DNA from: Pseudomonadota bacterium | Lineage (GTDB): Bacteria > Myxococcota_A > Bradymonadia > UBA4248 | Direction: 5' to 3' | Assembly (NCBI GenBank): GCA_017464085.1 | Contig: JAFUEE010000069.1 | Span: 1 to 36,470, forward strand | Length of the DNA: 36,470 bases | Shown: piece after piece, positions 7,401-14,195 of the stretch | Layout of the letters: the number at the start of each line of letters is the position of its first letter | Position numbering within the stretch: position 1 is the first letter of the stretch | The notes under the pieces: generated by a model | Told to the model about the DNA's origin: nothing | Seen by the model: the letters and a program-made list of their open reading frames with translations, nothing else | Databases searched by the model: none | Program-made: the position numbers and the translations under genes

Positions 7401-7600
7401 CCAGACCGATGCGGAAGACGATACAGGCGCTTGTCGAATCTCGTGTCGCGGACTGGATACTCAGTCATGACTACAAGCCAGAAAAACTCTATGTCTTCAT
7501 GAAAGAAGGCATGATTTGCGTTGATGAAAATTTACTTATGATATTTTCATCTCAAAATTTGAAAACCCTCAATAACTCAACCACTGCAGAAGAAATTTAA
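4493..7600 (+). CDS. Hsp100/Clp AAA+ ATPase (ClpA/ClpC-like) with long disordered linker
   Basis: An ATP-driven cytoplasmic unfoldase of 1035 aa. Residues 1-132 resemble the Clp N-domain. Residues about 133-415 are low-complexity and rich in Ala, Pro, Ser, Thr and Gln. D1 follows with Walker A GEAGVGKT (about 472) and Walker B LFLDEIH. D2 has Walker A GPTGVGKT (about 749), Walker B LFDEIEKAH, and C-terminal motif GARPMRKTIQ. The coiled-coil middle domain of ClpB disaggregases is missing. IGF at about 876 sits where ClpA and ClpC carry their ClpP-binding loop, so partnership with a ClpP protease is plausible, but no clpP is in the window. GGGAGGAAGGC precedes the ATG. The linker of about 280 residues between N-domain and D1 is unusual; most family members have a short one. 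Family certain; the exact subclass is inferred. Confidence 0.95.
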   Translation: MALQWTGELRNIYERAEHDASLMQVRMSSALLFRSMLRSDMPIQTALHNAGISYPIFEDGLKHIPLTPDPPDAINKIFTRATALCAKSRSEKLSSFHVLSAMLREPCIVQWLLCALGCDINQILNYIEHCIAGDQNLQYFQTQSRSSHSISMVAVQHRSPIAQPTTYIEPQPAVSYGSDEISRIASPEGRKGIAPPPRNRLLSPSEIKNLSTGASQPTLPGIPQSSHTGSQETRTAKPASYHSTSSREMQQAATIDLARRFQEKKSRTSEARKASRELPKAPAENAPKLADAQACETSGSSTPKTAVQTASPAPSAQTAANQTDSSTAIRDQAKATSDAKASSETPPTMPEKTAATVSTATGMQSTPNTVQARKTEPAPAEKQLRTRQSVSAPAAPTRAAAVPSRRQSSKLPSGFSPFDLGKNYPMLNTFGRNLLAEARAGRIDPVIDRDQEIDQLIDVLNKRKCNNPILVGEAGVGKTAIIEGLALRMAQSNAPRGLENHTIVTLDYGSILCGTQLRGAVQERIKAIKTEISKANGLIILFLDEIHTWLTSGSGDPNSDAALELKMALSRGELLCIGASTPQELRRAFNADPAFERRFDFIEVKALSPETSIRIIENGIIRKYAEHHGVTYAKDAIREAVRLSVRYIQERALPDKAISVLDRAGSLCERAGDPEVTPKHIAQVIAKIADVPVERLLVTEKQKLMDMEKILGERLIGHEANIAKIASVIRRNHAGFGAQRPIGSFLFLGPTGVGKTEAAKVLADFLFGSPKNIIRFDMSEFMEQHSVAKLIGAPAGYVGFDDGGLLTEALRKRPYQIVLFDEIEKAHPDVMNILLQILDEGRLTDAKGRHVDFSNTVVILTSNLGAEEVIRAAQNIGFNGNAPKPSAEEAEAIILKAANARFSPELWNRIEEKLVFHPLTIEQIEKIARLLLNDSKKRLLEDKQIELIFDETLLIPYLIEHGGFDPKYGARPMRKTIQALVESRVADWILSHDYKPEKLYVFMKEGMICVDENLLMIFSSQNLKTLNNSTTAEEI

Positions 7601-7629
7601 TCATGATTTTAGAATTCATGATTAAATTT
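7593..7629. repeat. 14-bp perfect inverted repeat over the Clp stop codon
   Basis: AAATTTAATCATGA (7593-7606) pairs with TCATGATTAAATTT (7616-7629) around 9 nt. The Clp TAA stop (7598-7600) lies in the left arm. The stem is very AT-rich and no long T-run follows, so termination is possible but not clear. Confidence 0.85.
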
Positions 7630-7772
7630 ATTGCTCTTTTGCCTGCGTTCCATCAGAACCGGGAAATGGGCAACTGAGACCACGCGGCATTCATGGAATT
7701 ATTTCCTTGAGCAAAAAAAATCTATCGCCCCTTCGCCTGCGTTCCATCAGAACCAGGGAATGGAGCAATTGA
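7630..7772. repeat. Two-copy direct repeat of about 48 nt
   Basis: Copies at 7630-7677 and 7724-7772 share GCCTGCGTTCCATCAGAACC and then GGgAATGG.GCAA.TGA with scattered changes, at a spacing of about 95 nt. Changes are spread along both copies, so the duplication is not recent. Confidence 0.85.
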
Positions 7773-7804
7773 AATATCATGTATAATGGGCAATTCTACT
7801 CTCA

Positions 7805-7852
7805 AATTATTCAACTCACGTTTTTTTTGAATTATCCAACTCACGTTTTTTG
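7805..7852. repeat. Short tandem repeat ATTATyCAACTCACGTTTTTT
   Basis: Two adjacent copies, ATTATTCAACTCACG plus a T-run and ATTATCCAACTCACG plus a T-run, each followed by TGA. The second copy leads directly into the left terminal repeat of the element at 7845. Confidence 0.85.
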
Positions 7853-8001
7853 ACACTTTTCAGAACCACACTACAAGGTGCCTTCCAGAGAAGCCGTCCG
7901 CGCCAGCGACGAACAACATCGATATGCCTTTGAACGTTGTTGGCACCTGATGCCTATGCTTGTAGCGCTCCAAACGTCCCCATGGCGGTGTCAGAAAAAA
8001 C
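7845..8001. other. 157-nt nested inverted-repeat element (MITE or structured RNA candidate)
   Basis: The ends are imperfect inverted repeats: GTTTTTTGACAC (7845-7856) and GTGTCAGAAAAAAC (7988-8001). Inside, three more pairs nest in the correct order: CTACAAG (7871-7877) with CTTGTAG (7959-7965), GGTGCC (7877-7882) with GGCACC (7942-7947), and AACAAC (7912-7917) with GTTGTT (7936-7941). The whole can fold as one long interrupted hairpin. It has no ORF. A non-autonomous mobile element or a non-coding RNA would both fit; I cannot name a family. Confidence 0.6.
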
Positions 8002-8359
8002 TGGCTGTCTTCTGTATTTAGAGTTTAGGTTCGTTTTTCTCATGCCTAAAATCTCAACCAAACACGTTTTAATTCAAGCAAATCTCACCATTATGAACAC
8101 TGAATATTCTTCCTAACGCTTATTTTATCAACCATATTTTACAACACATAACTTGTTTAGTACAGATATTTACACATCAATAATGCTAAATGTTGTATTG
8201 AATTTAATTTACATACGATTTTAAATTAAATTTCATACGTTTTTTTTATAACGCTTTTAAAGCTGCAACAAGCACGCTAGCGTCCAAAACATCAGTCACC
8301 CGCATGGCTGTCAACCAAGCGTTCTAGAAACAAGTTCAAATGGTTTTACTATTCAAAGT

Positions 8360-8382
8360 CCCCCTCTCTAACGGAGAGGGGG
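8360..8382. repeat. GC hairpin CCCCCTCTC/GAGAGGGGG
   Basis: Nine perfect base pairs with a 5-nt loop, inside AT-rich sequence. The arms resemble a G-run/C-run palindrome common in many bacterial intergenic regions. No T-run follows. Confidence 0.85.
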
Positions 8383-8707
8383 CTTCAGGGTGCAAGGGGA
8401 GATGAAAGCTATTTGCATTTCTCTATACTAGTCATAAATTTTTCACACCTTCAAGAACACCTTACACGTACTTCAAGTTTTCCTTGGACATTCATAAACC
8501 ATCAACAGATCAGCGGCAGGCATCGCATTAATTCACTCTCGAAAAATGCAGCGCGCCACACAAGCCTCTAATGCCTCTATCCAAACAGCACACACGCCGT
8601 GAGCTTCATAAAATCACATCGGACCTTTTCCAGACCAAATGATCGCCTTCAATGTACAGAGGATCGACAAACGCGATCGCACAACGTGACTAGAATTCCA
8701 CACATGA

Positions 8708-8781
8708 TTATTTCATGATTAAATAATGAAATAACAATTTCATAACAATATTCACACACACATTATTATCGTTATGAAATT
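8708..8781. repeat. Two adjacent AT-rich inverted repeats with shared TTTCAT theme
   Basis: TTATTTCAT (8708-8716) pairs with ATGAAATAA (8726-8734). AATTTCATAAC (8736-8746) pairs perfectly with GTTATGAAATT (8771-8781). They lie about 60 nt beyond the stop codon of the crotonase gene, at the right end of the AT-rich island. A regulator-binding site or a decayed element are both possible. Confidence 0.7.
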
Positions 8782-8840
8782 TAAAATCCGCTTCCCGCCT
8801 TAGACACAATAGTATGCCCTCGAATAAATCCTGCTAATGA

Positions 8841-9575
8841 TTATTTCACCACTCGATTTTCAAGACACTGGCGATAAGCACTCTGTTCCAGTGCAAAATA
8901 TTTTTCGTAGTCGATTTTTTCGTGATGTCTTTTCTTCCGATCATGCTGATCATCCGGATCCAGTCCAGCCAGCTCCTGAGCAAACGCTTCAGACATCGAA
9001 CAAAAATCCGCCCCATCGCACAAAATATCCGCAATTCCGAGATACTGAGCGTGCTCACGGTCAATCCGCTCTCCGGTGCGTATCATCTCCTGCGCGAGCT
9101 CCGGTTTCTCAGCCCACCCATGCGCCCAGGCAAATCCCCCGGCCCCGGGAACGATCCCCCAATCTTTTTCCGGAAATCCCCAAAAAGCCTCCTCCCCTGC
9201 GAGCACAAAATCCGATGCCAGGCAGATTTCGGCCCCCAATCCAAGCGCCAACCCATCGACACAACTGATCACCCAAACCGGAGACATCCTGAGACGATGA
9301 ATCACCCTGCGCTGATACGCCAAATACGCCAAAATCCGTGCATTCGACCAACCCGCGCGCACTTTCTGGTCCGCTCCGGCGCAAAAGACCTTCAAGCCTC
9401 CCGGCGAAACACATTGACTCTCGATACTCAATACACGCACAGTATCAGGAAAAAGCGCTTCGCAATGCGCAAGCAAATCATCCAGCTCCCGAATATCCTC
9501 AGGCGCAAAGGCATTGACTTTGCCGATGGCTATCCGACAGTGCGCACAATAGGAATGAATGGAAAGATCGAGCAT
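8841..9575 (-). CDS. Enoyl-CoA hydratase/isomerase (crotonase) family protein
   Basis: Crotonase-fold enzymes act on acyl-CoA thioesters through an oxyanion hole. Here VFCAGADQK (about residue 63) gives the first oxyanion segment. The block from VDGLALGLGAEICLASDF through FPEKDWGIVPGAGG gives the second oxyanion Gly and the helix that carries catalytic residues. The usual first catalytic Glu position should lie near GLGAE; the exact reaction cannot be assigned. Length is 244 aa, slightly short, with a charged C-terminal tail rich in His, Lys and Asp. GAGGGAAG precedes the ATG. It stands alone on the minus strand beside the AT-rich island; no other fatty-acid genes are near. Confidence 0.9.
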   Translation of the reverse strand: MLDLSIHSYCAHCRIAIGKVNAFAPEDIRELDDLLAHCEALFPDTVRVLSIESQCVSPGGLKVFCAGADQKVRAGWSNARILAYLAYQRRVIHRLRMSPVWVISCVDGLALGLGAEICLASDFVLAGEEAFWGFPEKDWGIVPGAGGFAWAHGWAEKPELAQEMIRTGERIDREHAQYLGIADILCDGADFCSMSEAFAQELAGLDPDDQHDRKKRHHEKIDYEKYFALEQSAYRQCLENRVVK

Positions 9576-9642
9576 ACACTTCCCTCTATCAAGCGCGCCG
9601 CCTCCCTACTTAAATCTACACCGCCCCAGGAAATCAGCGCAT

Positions 9643-9669
9643 AAAAAAAATCCCCGGTACCCCGGGGAT
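9643..9669 (-). terminator. Rho-independent terminator after the gene at 9680
   Basis: Read on the minus strand, ATCCCCGG and CCGGGGAT form a perfect 8-bp stem with a 4-nt loop, followed by eight T. It starts about 11 nt after the stop codon. Confidence 0.93.
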
Positions 9670-9679
9670 CCTCACGCGA

Positions 9680-10987
9680 TCACGTTCTTGGAGTCACAGC
9701 CCAGTAGGCCATCTGACTCATCTTATCCAGCGGCGTGATCGTTTCCTTGTTTGAATCGACGAGGAAACGAATTTCCTGCTGACGCCCCCTGAACTCATAT
9801 TTATAATCGACTTCGATCAGAGCGGGATCGTCTTTTGGATTCAGCTCCCCAGAAGCCATTTTCGGTACCCAGCCGCACTTTTTGTCGCTCTTGCAGCGGT
9901 TGATGCGATCGGTGGCATCCGCCTGCCCGTTAGTGAGCAGCCACGCAAGCGCATTGATGAACTCCTGCTGCTCAAGAACCTTCACAAAAGCTGTGCAGAG
10001 ATCCCGGTAATCACGCTCGCGGCAACTATTGCCCTTTGCCCAGCGCTCAGTCCTCGGAATATTCAGGTTATTATTATAGCCATTCGGATAGATATCAATC
10101 GGCTTGATGGAATCCATATTCTCTCCCATTGCCATGAGATCGATCGCCTGCAGGCCTTTGGGAACGAAAGACTTGGTTTTCCAGTTAAACCTGAATTTTG
10201 CGACTCGAACTTCACCGAGCTCACGCCACTGATAATAGGCTGAAAAATCATCCTGGAACTCATGCATGACAGTCCAGCCGATAATCTCGTCATTCATGTG
10301 CTCTTTTTTGTCGGTCTTCTTAAAGAAGTCCAGCAAGAATACGCCGCCCAGATCGATGCCGTTGTCAAATTTATGCGAAGTGATCGCGCTGACAACTGCT
10401 TCCGGACGCTTGAGATTTTCTTCCACTTCCTCATAATTTGCGAGGTCACGGTCAAAAATACTCGCCATATCATTTCTCGGAATGACTGTCTTCGTATTCA
10501 GGTCGACAATCCAGACAGGACCGACGACAACAGACTCATCGTGGAAATCCAGATACACCTCATACTGAGGATCCGGTATCTGCTTGCCGCCTTCGCCACT
10601 GTCCGTATCCAGATGAAGCGCGCGCCACTCCCCTTTTTTCAGGTAGTGCATGTTAAACCGGTTTTCGAGAAATTGCTGTTCAACGAGCTCATTGATCGTC
10701 ACTCGGGAGAGCTCAACGTTAATCGGCTTTTTCGATTTTATATGCTCCACAAGCGCATCCACATAATCCGGCTTGTAGACTTCATATTCCTGGACGATCT
10801 TAATCGCTTCCTGCTCTTTGCCTGCAAATTTATCCTTAACGACAGGCTTCCGGCGCGTGACCTGCTCCATGGTATACAGTGACGCATTCGTGCTGCGTTG
10901 GGAAAGCAGATAAACCAGACCACCGCAAAGCGCTAAGACAATAATGACTGTCACAGCCACTATCGCATAAAGATTTTTTCGATTCAT
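9680..10987 (-). CDS. Membrane-anchored protein of unknown function, 435 aa
   Basis: One transmembrane helix lies at residues 8-29 after MNRKN, so the protein is probably anchored in the inner membrane with a large periplasmic part. It has no lipobox Cys and no recognised domain. The periplasmic part is charged and contains two similar-looking beta-rich stretches with paired Asp/Arg signatures (VVVGPVWIVDLNTKTVIPR near 155; YEFRGRQQEIRFLVDSNKET near 400). These could be related subdomains. Three Cys cluster between about 330 and 375. The gene is single, with its own strong terminator. Confidence 0.85.
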   Translation of the reverse strand: MNRKNLYAIVAVTVIIVLALCGGLVYLLSQRSTNASLYTMEQVTRRKPVVKDKFAGKEQEAIKIVQEYEVYKPDYVDALVEHIKSKKPINVELSRVTINELVEQQFLENRFNMHYLKKGEWRALHLDTDSGEGGKQIPDPQYEVYLDFHDESVVVGPVWIVDLNTKTVIPRNDMASIFDRDLANYEEVEENLKRPEAVVSAITSHKFDNGIDLGGVFLLDFFKKTDKKEHMNDEIIGWTVMHEFQDDFSAYYQWRELGEVRVAKFRFNWKTKSFVPKGLQAIDLMAMGENMDSIKPIDIYPNGYNNNLNIPRTERWAKGNSCRERDYRDLCTAFVKVLEQQEFINALAWLLTNGQADATDRINRCKSDKKCGWVPKMASGELNPKDDPALIEVDYKYEFRGRQQEIRFLVDSNKETITPLDKMSQMAYWAVTPRT

Positions 10988-11149
10988 AATCAGCCTTTAG
11001 AAAATCCCTGTACAAAAAAACAACAGGCCATCATTTTCTACCACACATCACGGATGATTAAAACCATTGTTTTGCAGACCAAAAGTCTCCGCGACAATCG
11101 CTTGCCCCGGAGACAATCAAACCTCAAGCGGGAGATCCATAGCTTGAAG

Positions 11150-12556
11150 TCACTTCATCAGGCTGTTACAGCGGCTTTCGAGATTTTTGAGATTTTTCTG
11201 CTTATCCTTGCTCATCAGATTCAGCACGCCATTCACACTCGACGAAAGGCCCCACAGGCCGCGCTTGGCTGAAATCGCCTCTTTCTGTGCGGAACAGATC
11301 TGCCCTATTTTAGATGTCGTCGAGGCAAACTCCACATTCGCAAAGGCAAGCCCCTGACGCGCAAGCTCGGTCGCAAAATCATAAGATGCATTATCGCGCT
11401 CATAGCCGATGTACGCGAGACGGCGCTTCCGCGTGGCATCATAACCGCAGCTGCCGTCGCTCAGCGTCTTTTCACACGAGACGATGATTTCAGACTTAAA
11501 CGGGAGCATCTCCATGGCCTTGGCCCAGGAATCATATCCCATGCGCTCATTATCATTCGTATATTTTGTATCCTGAATGCACGTATAATAATAGTAGCTG
11601 TTCTGCGCTTTCGTGCACTCAGGCGCATCAATGCCCTCCACACGGACATCGAACCGGATATCCTTCCACTTGCTGTCTTCTGCCGAATACTCCTGATCGT
11701 TGCACTTGCCTTCCGACTTTGGAACAATCCAGAGCGTGTCGCCATCCGTCCACTGGCGAATCAGGAATTTTGATCCCGGCTTCATCGTACAGGCTGGCAA
11801 ATCCTCCGTGCACCCCCCGCTTTCCGCGCTGCAGTATGCCTGGCACGTCTTCACCGTCTGCCAGCTCGCGCTCGCTCCTGACACGCATTTCTTAAGCGTC
11901 TTGCCAAAACACTTGTACTCCCCTTCGCGACAGACCACGCAGGCACCGGCTTCGCACCCGTTCGGACATTCCCCGGCATTGACCCACTGATATGAGCCAT
12001 CCGCGCCTGCCTTGCACTGCTGGACGACATTCCCGCTGCACTGCTTCGCATTCGGGGTGCATACGCCCGGAACAGCCGACGCGCACATGCCGTTCGCACA
12101 GCCGCTCGGGCAGGTCTCCGCATTGACCCACTGATAACTCCCTCCGCTCAGCACGCATTGCTGGACGATATTCCCGCTGCACTGCTTCGCATTCGGGGTG
12201 CACGCATCAGGCAACCCCGCACAGATGCCGCCCGCGCAGCCGCCAGGACAGGCCTCGAGCATGCCCCAGTGATGACAGCCATCTGCTCCAAGCGTACAGC
12301 GAGATACCGAATTCCCGCTGCAAATCGCCTGACCCGCTGCACAGTCATCCGTGCATGTGTTGCAGGCACACACATCGCATTTGCCGATAGACATACACTC
12401 TTCCGGACTCAGCTCCTCACAGCGCTCGTCGGCATAAAAACACATTTCAATCGCAGTCAGCCCGCCTGCCGGCTGTTCTTCCTCGCATCCCGAAACCCAT
12501 GATGCCAAAACGGCACATACCATACCTATGCCCACAATCCTGCACGCTGCTTTCAT
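11150..12556 (-). CDS. Lipoprotein with Cys-rich repeats and a thermonuclease (SNase-like) domain
   Basis: The product should be an extracytoplasmic, lipid-anchored nuclease. The signal peptide ends in the lipobox VSGC (Cys at about 23). Then come four to five Cys-rich repeats of about 50 aa with the pattern CSGN.VQQC...CP.GC....C; two of these are also nearly identical in DNA (about 12010-12060 and 12160-12210), so they were duplicated recently. The C-terminal half matches staphylococcal nuclease: DGDTLWI, VRVEGIDAPE and RKRRLAYI supply the expected Arg, Glu and Arg catalytic residues, plus Asp ligands for calcium. The start at 12556 is chosen for its ribosome binding site (GGGGAGCAGGA) and signal peptide; the longer frame from 12589 adds an unlikely N-terminus. 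It probably degrades DNA or RNA outside the cytoplasm. Confidence 0.92.
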   Translation of the reverse strand: MKAACRIVGIGMVCAVLASWVSGCEEEQPAGGLTAIEMCFYADERCEELSPEECMSIGKCDVCACNTCTDDCAAGQAICSGNSVSRCTLGADGCHHWGMLEACPGGCAGGICAGLPDACTPNAKQCSGNIVQQCVLSGGSYQWVNAETCPSGCANGMCASAVPGVCTPNAKQCSGNVVQQCKAGADGSYQWVNAGECPNGCEAGACVVCREGEYKCFGKTLKKCVSGASASWQTVKTCQAYCSAESGGCTEDLPACTMKPGSKFLIRQWTDGDTLWIVPKSEGKCNDQEYSAEDSKWKDIRFDVRVEGIDAPECTKAQNSYYYYTCIQDTKYTNDNERMGYDSWAKAMEMLPFKSEIIVSCEKTLSDGSCGYDATRKRRLAYIGYERDNASYDFATELARQGLAFANVEFASTTSKIGQICSAQKEAISAKRGLWGLSSSVNGVLNLMSKDKQKNLKNLESRCNSLMK

Positions 12557-12608
12557 TCCTGCTCCCCATGTCTTCTTGCGGCCTGACAACGCAACCGCGA
12601 CTATCCAT

Positions 12609-12637
12609 CAAATATCTATTAATGATAGGACATTCAA
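12609..12637 (-). promoter_or_regulatory. Possible promoter of the thermonuclease lipoprotein gene
   Basis: On the minus strand TTGAAT (12632-12637) and TATTTG (12609-12614) are separated by 17 nt, about 50 nt upstream of the start codon. The match to consensus is moderate. Confidence 0.4.
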
Positions 12638-12760
12638 GGAAATTTTGGATCAGCACCGGTCAACACCGCGCCCTATCGCCGCACTAAGACACGCTCACAT
12701 AAAAATCGACAACCACACCAGGCGCATACCACGCCCTCATGGACGAACTGCCCAAAATAA

Positions 12761-12786
12761 CCGCGCCGTATCAGAGATAGGCGCGG
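12761..12786 (-). repeat. TAT/ATAC palindromic element 7
   Basis: On the minus strand: CCGCGCC, TATC, TCT loop, GATA, unpaired C, GGCGCGG. Inner and outer stems are both perfect, which makes this the clearest single example of the family. A second 8-bp inverted repeat (GTCCGTGC/GCACGGAC, 12788-12815) follows at once. Apart from the possible nuclease promoter, the rest of the 12557-12961 gap shows nothing further. Confidence 0.92.
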
Positions 12787-12961
12787 CGTCCGTGCGTGAT
12801 GAAATCAGCACGGACAACTGCCGGAAAGATGAAATCAGACGCCCCGAAACATCCGAAGGACTCCACTGACATGACTTTTTAGCGTTTCAATGATGTTTCA
12901 TAGACAAACGCACGCCATATTTGATAGATATAGCAATGTTTTTGTGGATTTGGAGAAGCTC

Positions 12962-14086
12962 ATGAAAGTTATCGATCTCGCACAACTTGATCTTGATACC
13001 TGGAACACCCCCAAAGCCCTGTTGATCTATGCGACCCAACAGCCCGACAAGCCGGTCCTGGATGCGATCTGGCAGAGATTTCCGGACATAAAGATACTCG
13101 GCATGAGTTCCAGTCACGGCATCTTTCAAGCAAGCGGCTTTTCCAGAGGCGCTTACGGCCTGCTTTTCGAAGCGGAAGACGGCATCGTGAGCCGAAGCAT
13201 GCTCATCGACCTGACAGACACAGACGATGCGCGCAGCCTCGTCGCACAGAAACTCGAAGCATGGCGGTCTGAACGAAAACCGGCAAAGCTCTTCATCATG
13301 CCTACCGCCGGCCCGGAAGAACGCATCATTGAAGGCATCCGGGACGTGTTCTCTGACGACGTCCACATCTTCGGCGGCACAGCCGGACAAGACAAATTCC
13401 TAGACTGCGCCTATGTTTTTCTCAATGGCGCACAGACCTCGAAAGGGCTTGTCGTCACAGAGCTGATCACGGGAAGCTTCTTCTGCATGGTGACATGCGG
13501 GGGCTATCTCGCGACTCCACGCCTGGGCACTGTCACGGACGCGCATGGACGCACGATCAAGACCATCAACGGGCTCCCCGCCGCACAGGTCTACAATGAC
13601 TGGACCGACGGGCGTTTCGCAAATTACATCCGGCGCGGCGGCGACCTGCCCCGCTCCGCCGGGCTCTATCCGTTCGGACGGACCATCGCATCCGAACCGG
13701 AATGCGGATACTGGCTCTCGCATCCTTTCCGCACAGACGCTCGCAACGGCGCCATACAGACATTCTCGGAAATCCCCGAAGGCGCAGAAATACGGCTCAT
13801 GCGCGCTACTGAAACCGCGCTTATCGACCACATCCGCACCGCTGTCGAAACGTGCATCAAAAACGTCGATGCCAACGCCATTGCCGCAGCAATGATCATG
13901 TACTGCTCCGGATGCGCGTCCATCATCACAGAAAATATGCCGGTCGTCTGCCAGGAATTTCTCAAAGCGTTCGGCGCAACGCCCTTTTTGGGCTGCGTCA
14001 CGCTCGGGGAGCAGGGGCGGCTTCTCAACGCGCACCACAACTACCACGGAAACATGATGATCGGCATCAACCTGATCATGCGCTGA
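12962..14086 (+). CDS. FIST-domain sensory protein
   Basis: FIST N and C domains are predicted small-ligand (probably amino-acid) sensors, usually linked to signalling proteins. Visible hallmarks are LGMSSSHGIF (about 46), FGGTAGQD (about 140), and the C-terminal pair ATPFLGCVTLGEQG and NYHGNMMIGINLIMR. The whole 374-aa protein is made of the FIST pair, with no kinase, GGDEF or receiver domain. The start at 12962 is chosen because TGGAGAAGCTC is a good ribosome binding site; a longer frame starts at 12890 in AT-rich, promoter-like sequence. No signalling partner is next to it. Confidence 0.92.
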   Translation: MKVIDLAQLDLDTWNTPKALLIYATQQPDKPVLDAIWQRFPDIKILGMSSSHGIFQASGFSRGAYGLLFEAEDGIVSRSMLIDLTDTDDARSLVAQKLEAWRSERKPAKLFIMPTAGPEERIIEGIRDVFSDDVHIFGGTAGQDKFLDCAYVFLNGAQTSKGLVVTELITGSFFCMVTCGGYLATPRLGTVTDAHGRTIKTINGLPAAQVYNDWTDGRFANYIRRGGDLPRSAGLYPFGRTIASEPECGYWLSHPFRTDARNGAIQTFSEIPEGAEIRLMRATETALIDHIRTAVETCIKNVDANAIAAAMIMYCSGCASIITENMPVVCQEFLKAFGATPFLGCVTLGEQGRLLNAHHNYHGNMMIGINLIMR

Positions 14087-14121
14087 AACCACAGCCCGAT
14101 CATGCGCATGCTTACATCGGT

Positions 14122-14154
14122 CACGGCCTATGCGCGCCGCGCATACGGCCTGTG
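14122..14154 (+). repeat. TAT/ATAC palindromic element 8
   Basis: Inner TATGCGC/GCGCATA with loop GCC, unpaired C at 14146, outer CACGGCC/GGCCTGTG with one extra base. It lies between the convergent FIST and pyruvate kinase genes. Confidence 0.9.
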
Positions 14155-14155
14155 A

Positions 14156-14183
14156 GCGGCGCTATGCTGCGCATACGCGCCGC
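14156..14183 (+). repeat. TAT/ATAC palindromic element 9
   Basis: Outer GCGGCGC/GCGCCGC and inner TATGC/GCATA are perfect, with loop TGC and unpaired C at 14176. It follows element 8 by 1 nt and ends 12 nt before the pyruvate kinase stop. Confidence 0.9.
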
Positions 14184-14195
14184 CAGAACTGCAAG

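Larger units (their letters stand above)
7601..8840. other. AT-rich gene-free island of about 1.24 kb
   Basis: No ORF of useful length is present on either strand, and base composition is visibly more AT-rich than on both sides. It holds the right arm of the hairpin over the Clp stop, two pairs of direct repeats (7630-7772 and about 7805-7852), a nested inverted-repeat element (7845-8001), a GC hairpin (8360-8382) and two AT-rich inverted repeats (8708-8781). The 13-mer TTCATGATTAAAT occurs at 7615-7627 and again at 8712-8724, near the two ends. I recognise no tRNA, rRNA or known small RNA, and no DnaA-box cluster. Confidence 0.7.

Noticed and set aside
7845-8001. Remnant transposase reading frame
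   Set aside because: Conceptual translations on both strands have stops and no transposase motif, so I list it only as a repeat or RNA candidate.
7601-8840. Replication origin
   Set aside because: The stretch is AT-rich with repeats, but I see no cluster of DnaA boxes (TTATCCACA type) and no dnaA, dnaN or gidA gene nearby.
12887-13390. Minus-strand ORF opposite the FIST gene
   Set aside because: The plus strand carries clear FIST motifs through the same bases.
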